Positions 47,242 to 57,520 of a stretch of DNA of 64,000 nucleotides are shown here, piece after piece. The DNA is from Ctena decussata (taxonomy: Eukaryota; Mollusca; Bivalvia; Lucinida; Lucinidae): the NCBI GenBank assembly GCA_963989385.1, contig OZ022500.1:17622460-17686459 (forward strand), in the 5' to 3' direction. The notes below the pieces were generated by a model that worked only from the letters and a program-made list of their open reading frames with translations, searched no databases and was not told the origin of the DNA. Both the position numbers and the translations under genes were made by a program. Each line of letters starts with the position of its first letter. The first letter of the stretch is position 1.

Positions 47242-49196
47242 ACAAGAGGGCCATGAGGCCCTGAATCGCTCACCTGGGCAATTGGCAAGGTGGCTTTTTC
47301 TTATCATGTCTGAAATTGTCAAAATATGAGTCTCGGGTCAAAAGTCAAAGAATGACCATGACCGCTTGTACTCATAAATCTTCATGTACTCATTAAGACA
47401 ACCATATATACCATTTTTAGGCCAAAATCTTCAAAACTTTCAAAGAAATCTTATGTTCTAGCATTTTCCCATATTTGACCATGCCGCAAAAAAGGTCAAG
47501 GTAAACCCAAGGTCACCATTTGAACAGTCTTGGTGGTACTCTCTAGTACTCCTTGCTACTTACCAAGTTTCAAGGCCATAGATATATTGGTTCTGGAGAA
47601 GAAAAATATTAAAGATTTATACCATAAGTGGTAATGGCGATCATGTAGGTCATGTGACCTGGACCGTTTGAACAAATTTTTATTCAATCAATCCCTGGAG
47701 GCTCTATATGAAATGTGTTTACAATCGGCCCTTTGACTTTAGAGGAAATGGTTGAAAAATGTCAAAATATGAGCGATCTGGATCAAAGGTCAAGAAATGA
47801 CCTTGACCTTTTGTACTCATAATTCTTCATAACCTCATTAAGACAACTGTATATACCAATTTTTAGGCCAAAATCTTCAAAACATTCCATGAAATCTTAT
47901 GTTCTAGGATTTTCCCATATTTGCCCTTGCTGTAAAAAAGGGCAAGGTCAACACAAGGTCATAATTTAAACAATCTTGATATTCTTAATACCCAATACTA
48001 CATACCAAGTCTCAAGGCCATCGGTCAATTGGTTCTGGAGAAGAAGATTTTTAAAGGTTTTTACCATATATGGGCATAGTGGCCATGTTGGTCATGTGAC
48101 CATGACCGTTAGAAAACTTTTTCATTCCCTCAACCCCTGGAGGCTCTATATAAAATTTGGTCACAATTGGCTCAGTGGTTTTTGAGGAGATTGTGTGAAA
48201 TTGTCAAAATATGAGAGTTCTGGGTCAAATGTCAAAGAATGACCTTGGCCTCTTGTACCCACAAATCTTCATGTACTCATTAAGATGACTGTATATACTA
48301 AGTTGTAGGCTAAAATCTTCAAAACTTATCAATAAAACCTCATGTTCTAGCATTTTTTCCAAATTTGACCTTGCCCTAAAAAAGGTCAAGGTCAACACAA
48401 GGTCATAATTTGAACAATCTTGATAGTACTCAAGTACCCAATGCTACATACCAAAACTCAAGGCCATCGGTCAACTGGTTCTTGAGAATAAATTTTTTCA
48501 GGTTTTATCATATATGGGCGTGGTGGCCATGTTTGTCATGTGACCTGGACGGTATGAATAAATTTTTGTTCCCTCAACCCCTGCAGGCTCTATATGAAAT
48601 TTGGTGTCAGTTGGCTCAGTGGCTTTTGAGGAGATTGTTAGAACTTGTCAAAATATGAGAGTTCAGTGTCAAAAGTCAAAGTATGACCTTGACCTCTTGT
48701 GCTTGTAAGTCTTCATGAAGGCATTAAGATGACTGTAGATACCAATTTTTAGCCCAAAATCTTCAACAATTTCCAAGACATCTTATGTTATAGCATCTTG
48801 CCATATAAAAGCATAAGGAAGCAAATTTGACCTTACCGTAAAAAAAGGTCAAGGTCAGCCCAAGGTCATAATTTGAACAATCTTGGTAGTACTTGCATAC
48901 TTGATGCTACATACCAAGTTTTAAGGCCATCGGCCTATTGGTTCTGGAGAAGAAGATTTTTTCAGGTTTTTACCATATATGGGCATGGCGGCCATGTTGG
49001 TCATGTGACCAGGACCATTCGAACAACTTTTCGTTCCCAAGGTCCCAGGGGGCTCTATATAAAATTTGGTTATAATAGGCCCAGCGGTTTCAGAGAAGAA
49101 GTCGTTTGAAATTGTGGACGGACGGACGACGGACGGACGACGACGGAGCTTTACCATCCTTTAAGCTCCCCCGGAGCCGCTGGCTCAGGTGAGCTA
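47242..49196. mobile_element. Tandem-core element T1, copy B (4 units), in intron 6
   Basis: Same start (ACAAGAGGGCCATGAGGCCC), subterminal GCTCACCTG/CAGGTGAGC and GCTAAAAA end as copy A, but four units. Unit marks are near 47521, 47970, 48412 and 48874. The last unit carries the same ATATAAAAGCA-type insert, so the missing unit is an internal one. Same orientation as copy A. Confidence 0.88.
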
Positions 49197-50518
49197 AAAA
49201 AGTTGATAAAACGTTCTTTAAACAGGTGAAGAATTTTTCTTTTAAATGCTATTAGGGCCCTAACGATTAAGCAAGAAATGGTGTTTTTATTGGTTAATTT
49301 ATATTTGTTCCCCATTAGCGCTAATGCAAAATAAATTATCAGTTAAATCCATTCTTGCTCATGCCTAGTTGAATAACGATCAGTCCGACCAACGACAAAG
49401 AGCAATGAAGTCATCAAAAAAAAAAAAAAAAAAAATCAGGTTCGGTTTATGTTGGTGGCCATTTGAGCTACTTTTGGTCACTTATGGTTCATCAGCGACC
49501 ATCGGTACTGATTTGAAAATAAAAATCAGAAGAGCAAACATTTTGCCAGTGATGTGAACAGCAAAAAAGTAAAATCAAATAGCAATTAAAATGTATGCTT
49601 CCTAAAGATATTTTCTAAACAGTAGCGAAACTCTGACTTAAAATCTCTCAGAATTGACTCATTAATCCCAAGAACAGGGGGACGTTTTACAAGCACATTG
49701 CATCAGCTGCAGTGAAAAAATGTCTTCTAATTATGAGCAGTGAACATAGTTGCAAAAGTTACAATTCAGCAGTTTCAGTTAATAATATAAACCTTACTAT
49801 AATTCACGGGTGGGAAACTCCATAATCAGAGCCAATGGCTATGATAAGGAAAGGTTATGGCGGTTTTCCGGAGCACGTGCGGCTATGATTATACCGGCTG
49901 AAATTTGGACTATGAAAAGGTAAGTTTCGCATTCGTGGTATAAATTCGTTTTTACGGCGTGGAATCTCAAAAAAAGGAGAATGTAGTTCAATGCTCAGGT
50001 CTTTTAACTTCTTTTCTACGCTAAGGTTAGTTGTCATATGCGTACGATTTTGTCTGAATCATTTGTGTCGTAGGGTGACAGAAGGCTGATTTTCAGATAA
50101 GCAGCTAACAATTGAGTTGAAATTACTGTTGAAATGATATAAACTTGAGAGTTTTGGTGGTCGAAAAGCGTGCACTGATTGTCTGATCCTTCCCCATTCG
50201 CAAAAAGTAAAAACTGAAAGCAAATAAGAGAAATTGAGATTAAATAAACCGAGGCTCTGATTATGCCGAGCGGCTCTGATTATATCGGCCGGCTCTGACG
50301 TAGGACGGCTTCTTTTGTAAGAGTCGGTTACTACTGAAGTAAATGTCAAAGCAAGAGCTGGCAATTAATGAAAAGATTTTGTTAATTGAATCAATATTTA
50401 ACTAATAACAGACACTTTGCCCTTAAGGTGCCGAAAAACCTTTTACTCTATCTTATCATTATTTAGTAATCAAAAAGAAAAAAAAATGAAAATCCGTGTA
50501 CAAATAAAAATTGGTTGT

Positions 50519-51013
50519 TGTTCTTGTAACGACTGTTTCCCAGGAGGCTCAACGGAACGAATCAATAGTTGCACCCTCCTGGCACCAAGTCTGTCCATCA
50601 AATTAAAATTTGATGTCCAAGGATGTTTTATTTAGGATATTAGCATGGACGAATTGTTATCAAGGGAAGTTAGTTTCTTTCCATGAAAAATAAAAGCTTT
50701 CAGATTCGATTACAATGCATATATGAAACCAACATATACTAATTGTAAAAGAAGCTTACCGATCAAATAGGAAAGTTAACAAAGTTGCAAGAATCCAGAG
50801 TTAAAGCTTTTTGGGTTGCCTCCTTTGTCCATCACGTCATGCATTCAGAACATAATGCACGTTAAATTCTTATACATCATGATAGGTTCATAATTTTTAC
50901 CACATTTTTTTAATATAGAGTTTCTTAATAATGACAAATGGACAGACAGACTCGGTGCCAGAAGATGCAGCCATGGATTCGTTCCGCTGAGCCGTTACGA
51001 GAATTGGAACAAC
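50519..51013. repeat. Short inverted block inside the foldback element
   Basis: GGCTCAACGGAACGAATCAA with GGTGCCAGG-type sequence (50540-50600, minus) is answered by GACAGACTCGGTGCCAGAAG and GGATTCGTTCCGCTGAGCC (50944-50996). Related blocks appear at 60023-60085 and 61786-61856. Confidence 0.6.
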
Positions 51014-51091
51014 AATGAATAATAATGACGAGATAATATTTGTATGGGGGTGTTTCACAGCGTTGTTAACTACGGACTTACTACAATCAAA

Positions 51092-51345
51092 AGGCGCCGT
51101 AGTCGAGTGGTAAGAGTGATACGGCTATAGTGCAAAAGGTCGCCGGAAGGTCGAGGGGTCAAACCCGGGTAGGGACATCCGACGACTGGAAAACTCTGTC
51201 AACCCAACAGTAAATGAGGACCCGCTTAGAAACAGGGATTAGTGAGGCAGCGAAAGGAGGGAGATGGGCTTCATCTTTTATTTTAGCGGGCCTCTAATTC
51301 CTCCTGCCTCTACGGCCACTGGGCTATGGGAAACCTTCACACTGA
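51092..51345 (+). mobile_element. tRNA-derived SINE (family S4), copy 2
   Basis: Head AGGCGCCGTAGTCGAGTGGT with B-box-like GGGGTCAAACCC; body CGACTGGAAAACTCTGTCAA and CCCAACAGTAAATGAGGACC matches 29661-29891. It sits inside the foldback element. Confidence 0.8.
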
Positions 51346-52274
51346 TATATAATGCAGTACAAGGTGTATGCTATGAACAACAACATCCATTAACTTAGAA
51401 TCTAATGCACTTATTAAAACCTTCCTTTCCTCGCCTTAATGATATTTGGAGATCAATCATCTGCCAAACACTGCAACTAATTTCGTTGGCCCTTAAAACC
51501 AAAATAAACATCAAACACACGTCCCTGAACGTGATGCAGACTACAGTTTTGTTTTACAACGCTCATATGGTAAATAGCACAACTACAAGACATTTACTTC
51601 AGTGGTAATCGACTCTTACAAAAGAAGCTGTCCTACGTCAGAGCCGGCCGATATAATCAGAGCCGCTCGGCATAATCAGAGCCTCGGTTTATTTAATCTC
51701 AATTTCTCTTATTTGCTTTCAGTTCTTACTTTTTGCGAATGGGGAAGGATCAGACAAACAGTGCACGCTCTTCCACCATCAAAATTCTCACGTTTATATT
51801 ATTTCAACAGTAATTTCAACTCAATTGTTAGCTGCCTGTCTGAAAATCAGCCTTCTGTCACCCCACGACACAAATGATTCAGACAAATTCGTACACATAT
51901 GACATCTTACCTTAGCGTAGAAAAGAAGTTAAAAGACCTGAGCATTGAACTACATTCTCCTTTTTTTGAGATTCCACGCCGTAAAAACGAATTTATACCA
52001 CGAATGCGAAACCTACCTTTTCATAGTCCAAATTTCAGCCGGTATAATCATAGCCGCACGTGCTCCGGAAAACCGCCATAACCTTTCCTTATCATAGCCA
52101 TTGGCTCTGATTATGGAGTTTCCCACCCGTGAATTGGGAAGGCAATTTTTAAGTCAGAACGTCTAAGACGTAGCTTCTCCAGTATGGAGTGTTAAATATC
52201 AACAAGTGTTTTTTATACGAATCTTATGGTGTTTGATGACCCCCCTCTCATTTGATTTGATTCGTCTATTTCAG

Positions 52275-52523
52275 GGTGTGAGATCACTTGATCGCTTACC
52301 CTCAGAACACGCAGATAATGAGTCCCTTCTAAACGACGTTCATTTAGCTGACTCATCAACCGATTCGCTTTCTAAAGACATTTTACAGGACACTCATTCT
52401 CCAACAGAGACAGTGATAGCTGCTAATGAGGCTGCTGCTACCGATCTTCGTAGAACAGAGCCAATTGCTGACGACGAAGCTGCTCATACAAGTGAAACCT
52501 CGGAGGCAGTTTGTTCCGGAGAG
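52275..52523 (+). CDS. Unknown gene, exon 7 (249 nt, acidic low-complexity)
   Basis: Acceptor GATTCGTCTATTTCAG and donor GGAGAG|GTAAGG. Phase 0 on both sides. It encodes 83 residues starting GVRSLDRLPSEHADNESLLN and ending SETSEAVCSGE, rich in Asp, Glu, Ser, Thr and Ala, with no hydrophobic core, so probably disordered. Reading into the intron gives a stop four codons later. A palindromic MITE begins 10 bp after the donor. Confidence 0.68.
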
Positions 52524-52533
52524 GTAAGGAAAT

Positions 52534-52761
52534 GAGCCGCGACACGAGAATGTGGTTGTGTGCCCAGTGATGACTCAGATCAGCCTGGGCATCCGCCCAG
52601 TTTAATCAGACGTTTCATTTAGTGTTCAAAGGGTAGCTAAGGGTCGCAGCTACCTCCATGCGGACAGCGAAGACTCTGATCAGACTGGGTGGATGCCCAG
52701 GCTGATCTGAGTCTGCGCTGGGCGCACAACCACATTGTTGGTTTTCTCGCGTCGCGGCTCA
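52534..52761. mobile_element. GAGCCGCGAC palindromic MITE, copy 14
   Basis: Full length except for a short deletion in the left arm (GAGCCGCGACACGAGAATGT). It lies immediately downstream of the exon 7 donor. Confidence 0.92.
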
Positions 52762-52815
52762 AATCATTTTAACGTGAACAAATATAAGTCCATGATTTTC
52801 TATTAATTTTCAAAG

Positions 52816-53168
52816 GGAGAAAGCTTTCAGTGTTCACAGAAAACCCACCATTCGATGGTTTCTGTTATAAGCAAGAAGAATTTTCTCTTAACGAGGCAAA
52901 GTCTTTCTTTAAAGAGTTGACAAACATACCATATTGCAGATGCAGAAAAAATGGCAGAGTTGCATGCACTGCAAGTGTATTAAGTTACTTTAACACGCAG
53001 GAAGATCTGTTCTTTAAATCAACGAGCGGAAATTGTGTGCATATTTTTTTCAATGAATTCGATTTTATAAGACCAAATTTGTTAAACATTCTGAAAGGAA
53101 ATGACCAGGCATCAGCGATTATTATGGACGCCTCGCCTCAAAAAAGTGTTTACCATAAGTACCATTAG
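52816..53168 (+). CDS. Unassigned open segment, possible alternative terminal exon
   Basis: An open frame of 113 codons from 52830 (116 with the in-frame lead from a possible AG acceptor at 52815) to a TAG at 53168. The protein is cysteine-containing and does not look random: FTENPPFDGFCYKQEEFSLN, then IPYCRCRKNGRVACTASVLS, then FFNEFDFIRPNLLNILKG. It needs a phase-1 donor upstream. Exon 7 ends in phase 0, while exons 1, 2 and 5 end in phase 1. It may be an alternative last exon, an exon of another gene or an old retrocopy. I do not recognise the domain. Confidence 0.4.
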
Positions 53169-53451
53169 GTAAAGCAGGTAAAACTTTCCAATTAGCTATA
53201 TTTACATTACCTTGTTTGACAATTAAAAGTGTCTTTGACTTGAGAATGAAATTGAGTTGATAATTTACCTAGCCTAGTACATGCTTCATAGGACTATGAC
53301 GTGTCAGATTATTCTAGACTCATTGTAATAATAATGCCTTTAAAAACAATTATTTTATTTCATCTAATAGTAGCTTACCTTATTAAAATCAGTAAAGCTA
53401 CATCGTATTCATATGTTCTATGAGGCGCACATACTGTAGTGTTGAAATGTT

Positions 53452-53670
53452 AACCCTTAAAGCGCCACAAAAATAAAATTGTTGAATTGGCAAACAGTGT
53501 AGAGCCAGATGAGGTGGCTCATTATGAGCCACCTCATCTAAATCTACACTGTTAGCCCTCTAGTGTTCGAATTCTCGATATGATATCGCTTGGACGAAAC
53601 ATTTTTTGAAATTCTGCAGACGTAAATTTTGTCGTCTGCTTTTTGGCGCATTAAGGATTAAATAAGGAAA
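53452..53670. mobile_element. Hairpin MITE family H2, copy 2 (complete)
   Basis: TTAACCCTTAAAGCGCCA is the left end, and GGCGCATTAAGGATTAA is its inverted partner. The central stem is GATGAGGTGGCTC/GAGCCACCTCATC. Complete reference for this family. Confidence 0.88.
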
Positions 53671-54944
53671 ACATTGTTCTTTCTGAGGGCTTAACTGTTC
53701 AAGTTACTATTGGTCAAAATTTCTCCGACGCTGTCTGCAACATTTACAGGAAACCTGTTTAACATTATACAAGAGGATTTTAAATCACCGATACCATCAT
53801 GGACCGACTCATCAATTGAGGAATTAATGCATGTTTTTTTTTTCTTTATTTTTGTTTTTGTTGAAATGTATGGTAGTTTTTACTCCAAAATTATTGCGTC
53901 TGAACGCCACCTAAAATGATTTTCAAGAACAGATACAAACAAATCAATTTCGTGATTAAAATCTTAAAAAGTTCCTTCAAAAGCAGAGAATACAAACAGA
54001 AGTAGGAAGTATCTATTTTCTTGCTATTTTTCCACTCATTATCATTCGAACAAAATAAAGGGATAAAATATTTGTTATGACGGCAGCACCAGTTTTCGTG
54101 GTATTAACGTTTGCTCGCAACATAAAGACTGTCTGATTAATGAAGATTTCAAACTGATAGTCTGTGTGTACATGAAAATATATGTTTAGTGATATGCAAC
54201 CTACATTTCATGTCCGCATGTCTCCATGTTTACATATTTGATCAAATCCAAACAGATGCACGGCTGAATCTGCTCTCTGAAACTGTCCCAGTTTTCGGGG
54301 TACGTTAAAAACTCGCCTTCAAAATGCATCAGCTGCAGATCCTAATGATACAAACTGCGTTCGTAAGACCTGCAATTATTTAGCATGTAGAAACGATCTT
54401 TGAATTATCAGAAAAAAGTTCATAATTGAATAAATCGCCGTCATCTTCTTCGGTACTTTCCATAAACTTTGCAGTGTTTCCAATATGGCCGCTTCTACGG
54501 TCACGAACGACGACGTCATGCATGACGTCAAAATTAACGTGCTCTCACGTGTCAATTAGTGTATGATGGAACATACTGATTCAACTGCCTGTTTGCGAAA
54601 AGTAATGATCTTTAGACGTCCCTGACAAGAGGAGCGCTAAAAACTGTTAGAATACCCCGAATACTGGAGCAACCCGAAAATAGGTACATCGACCATATCT
54701 GTTAAAATTTATTTTATCACGGACCTAGACTTAATATTCATAATGCTACATGTACGTCTGGACACGGATACCTACTCAGAGGCTAGGCATCTTGTCACAA
54801 ACGCTTGGCGAATATAATAGGTACGGCATGAACGCCTAGCCAGTTCAACTCTAAAAGACTTTAAGAAGTAAATTCTTCCATTTAGAAGGTATTCAAATAA
54901 CAAACTTTGAGATTCTATCTGGTGAATTTAAAGAGTACATGTAA
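53671..54944. other. Last intron interior
   Basis: A frame at 53710-53919 reads LFNIIQEDFKSPIPSWTDSS and then becomes a Phe-rich homopolymer. It has no splice support. A perfect palindrome GACGTCATGCATGACGTC lies at 54512-54529 in a small CpG-bearing stretch. Nothing else is recognised. Confidence 0.4.
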
Positions 54945-55255
54945 CTACACTTCAGGAACTGACTGAATTAGATCCCAAACCCTATCCCCAACATCAAAGG
55001 GAAAGATTGACAAAGACATCCTAACAAACAATAAATTACAAATGATAAGCCGAGTCAGCAGCTCTTTCCCAAATAGGTGGCAACTCTGCTATCTTTACTG
55101 AACTTAATAATTTAGACCAACAGCAGGGTTACAACAGATTAAGCAAATTATACAAAAACATTTCACAACTATTTTTTACCTATTTTCTAGTTTTATTATA
55201 GAATGGTTAAAATGAGAACACAATAAATTAAACAGCACCGAACATAACACAAATG
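54945..55255. repeat. Repeat shared with 31330-31645, reversed
   Basis: AGGAACTGACTGAATTAGAT, CCCCAACATCAAAGGGAAAG and GATAAGCCGAGTCAGCAGCT are the reverse of the 31486-31645 block, and the match continues to about 55255. It ends about 175 bp before the terminal exon. Confidence 0.7.
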
Positions 55256-55429
55256 CAACCGCAACGAAAGTACGCCTTGGAACGGTCAGTAATAACTATC
55301 GAGGGGTTTAAACCGGTTTTACTGGGCCCAAAGTCTGCACTCCTTTGAAAACTGGGACAAATCTCTTAACTAGGAATAATCTCTTTTGAGATGTTTCCAT
55401 CCTTCTTTTTCACTCTTTGTATATTTCAG

Positions 55430-55567
55430 GGTCAGGATAATCCACCCGTTCGTGCTTCCACCGTTTTTGCAGCCAATCTTGGAGACGATACACAGTTTCT
55501 TCAGACACAGGGTAACCATCAAAGAAGACGACATAAGAAATCTAATGATAAATCAAGCTCATTGTGA
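55430..55567 (+). CDS. Unknown gene, terminal exon
   Basis: Acceptor CTTTGTATATTTCAG, then GGT in phase 0, which fits exon 7 directly. It encodes 45 residues (GQDNPPVRASTVFAANLGDD, then TQFLQTQGNHQRRRHKKSND, then KSSSL) and a TGA at 55565-55567. The RRRHKK run could act as a nuclear localisation signal, though this is only a guess. Confidence 0.68.
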   Translation, partial: GQDNPPVRASTVFAANLGDDTQFLQTQGNHQRRRHKKSNDKSSSL

Positions 55568-55870
55568 CCTTGTTGCATAAACTTGGACGCTATAATTTGT
55601 GTTAATGGGAGTTGATTAGAAACATGCATTCCAGCAATTGCGTTTGTGTTGCCAAGTGCTCAAGGTTTATACCCTGCTGTTTTTCCTGATGAGATCCTTT
55701 TGTTCCTGATCAACTGTTTCCATTATGTGTTCAAATAGCTTTTCATTGAAAGGGATGTCCAATACTTTAAACATATGACAGGAAGTACAGGATGATGTTT
55801 GAACATTCAATTTCTTTAAAACGAAGTCAATCTTGTCAAAAATAAAGCTATGATTTCGTTTTAAAAGCAG
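55568..55870 (+). other. Probable 3' UTR with AATAAA
   Basis: No repeat interrupts this stretch. The first AATAAA after the stop is at 55841-55846, so cleavage near 55860 is likely. Confidence 0.5.
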
Positions 55871-56031
55871 AGTGGAGGACTATGCATGGTTAAATTGCAA
55901 AACATCGCATGACAAAGTCGAGGATTAGTTTGTAAGTCCATTGCAAATTCTTATTGGATGCAAGCATTCCGACCTAATACGTGCAGGCAGATTTGTACAC
56001 GTAAACGATGTATATGAGTTGTTTCGGTTAC

Positions 56032-56303
56032 GCCGGGCTGCGTAGCGCAATCGGTAGGGCTGACTCATAAGTCGGAGGTCCTGGGTTCGAAACCCGGTCT
56101 GGCCACATACTTTCGTTTCTCCTTCCGCTGATTCAAGAAGGGCAGTTGTCAGTTACTGGCGAAAGTATGTGCACTTAGTACTGCTTAACCGCTTAGGAGG
56201 TCTAAGCCTGCCCAGGAATAGTGTGGTTAGGGTAACTGAACGTCCCGACATGACCTTAGCTGTTTATCGTGGACGTTAAGCATCAAATCAACCAACCAAC
56301 CAA
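56032..56303 (+). mobile_element. tRNA-derived SINE (family S1) with 12-bp target duplication
   Basis: TGTTTCGGTTAC at 56020-56031 is repeated exactly at 56304-56315. The head CTGCGTAGCGCAATCGGTAG and GGGTTCGAAACCC carry A and B boxes. The anticodon loop is CTCATAA. The body matches the reversed copy at 2727-2947, and the tail is AACCAACCAACC. Intact and probably young. Confidence 0.93.
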
Positions 56304-56315
56304 TGTTTCGGTTAC

Positions 56316-57086
56316 ATTGATTTTTATAGTCAACCCCTTCATTACAAAACGATATTGTACTTGACCGTATGTTTAATCATATTTCTGATATAATGAACAA
56401 TGACTACGTTATAATGCTGTGTTTGAAATGAACTATGTACATATTTCTGAGCTTTAGAAAGGATTAGCGTCGTATGGCATTAGCGAACATGAAATATCTA
56501 GATCACTCTGCACAACTGCAGAGTCCTGTTAAAATATTCCAGTCTTTTAAGTCCTGAAAAGTTAAAAAAAAAAACCCTAAAAACTACCCTTATCAGTCTT
56601 AGATTATCCGCCGGTTGACTTCTTACATTATGCATATGATTTAACATATTTGTTTACGACGTTAATCCAATATTATCAGTATTATTTCAATAAATATTAC
56701 AGAGCTAGCAATAAGCAGAATAACTGGTCATATTTCTAGGATATTCTTTCTTTAGCCTCCGTGAAACCATATGTCCTTACTGCTCACTGAAAACGTCTCG
56801 TTCGGATGAGGGGTCGAAACGTATGTATCATGGAGAGGTTAGAAAACAAATCCAGATCTATCTTCAGTTAATCTTATTATCTCCAGGTCTGTACTAGTTG
56901 TAAATACAAAGTTTGTGTACATAAAAATTGTAAATATGTATAAAATAGTTTTATTAAGACTTGCTAATGTTCAAAATATGCAATTTTACTGAGTGACCTT
57001 TTAATGTTCAAAATTAATGGGTGAATTATAAGAATGGTTGAGGCCACTGAATGAACTGTAAGAGTGATCATGGCCACTGAATGTTA
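56316..57086. other. Spacer with a hammerhead-like motif
   Basis: The only notable item is GGATGAGGGGTCGAAACG at 56799-56816. It has the GATGA and GAAA boxes of a hammerhead ribozyme but a stem II too short to fold. No gene is seen. Confidence 0.35.
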
Positions 57087-57195
57087 AACCCAAGAGGCAC
57101 ATGACGTTGAAATGGTGTCGTACTGACGTCGATGCGACGCAATAACGTCGCATCGACGTAAGTAGGACGTCATTTGACGTCATGTGCCCGGTGGG
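57087..57195. mobile_element. GACGTC palindromic MITE, copy 2
   Basis: AACCCAAGAGGCACATGACG and TGACGTCATGTGCCCGGTGG are the ends. The stem has GTCGATGCGACG/CGTCGCATCGAC. Confidence 0.88.
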
Positions 57196-57440
57196 AAATT
57201 GAGACGCGTCACGCAAAAAGAAGAGCCTACACATGTACCGCTTTTGTGAATAGACACGACTCAAACCAGTCTGTGATATCCATGCAATCCAGCTATAACC
57301 TTATGTTTTGTGTCTACAGATTCATCACAGGATGGGAGGCTGGTCTGGGCCTTTGCTGTTCACATATGTGCTAAGCGCCCGTTTTGTAGCTCATTTGAAT
57401 AAGTTCTGAATAGCAAGAAAAAGGGGCTTACTGTGATAGT

Positions 57441-57520
57441 GGTACCGTCTTTGAATGCCGCTGATTCACCATAAATGGTGTTCCATTGCACCAAACTTTT
57501 CGTTATCATCTTACCATTTC
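57441..57520 (+). mobile_element. SINE family S3, internal fragment (diverged)
   Basis: GGTGTTCCATTGCACCAAAC and TTTTCGTTATCATCTTACC resemble the S3 body at 18480-18520. Confidence 0.5.

Larger units (their letters stand above)
49801..52135. mobile_element. Foldback element with 547-bp inverted arms
   Basis: The left arm 49801-50347 and right arm 51589-52135 are inverted copies of equal length, about 95% alike by eye. They start AATTCACGGGTGGGAAACTC. The word GGCTCTGATTAT or GGCTATGAT recurs several times in each arm. The 1.24-kb middle holds an S4 SINE and unrelated repeats and shows no transposase. Each arm contains mirrored small frames (for example 49855-50037 minus and 51899-52081 plus) that are the same DNA. 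It lies in intron 6 and ends 140 bp before exon 7. Confidence 0.88.
29241..55567 (+). other. Multi-exon host gene of unknown function (locus)
   Basis: This entry gives the extent of one inferred plus-strand gene. Coding exons are 29241-29514, 38773-38808, 39917-39954, 40890-40970, 43207-43285, 45400-45474, 52275-52523 and 55430-55567. Each internal exon is bounded by AG and GT with pyrimidine tracts, and phases join as 1-1, 1-1, 0-0, 0-0, then a mismatch (1 to 0) between exons 5 and 6, then 0-0, 0-0. The protein would be about 322 residues plus any missed exon. It has a helical charged N-terminus, a long Ser/Thr/Asp/Glu-rich low-complexity middle and a basic tail. No catalytic motif, signal peptide or membrane segment is visible. 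I do not recognise the family. Confidence 0.6.

Noticed and set aside
49855..52081. Nearly identical small proteins from both arms of the foldback element
   Set aside because: The arms are about 95% identical DNA, so matching frames are expected without selection.
53710..53919. Frame starting LVKISPTLSATFTGN as a further exon
   Set aside because: No convincing acceptor or donor, and the second half is a Phe run from a T-rich tract.
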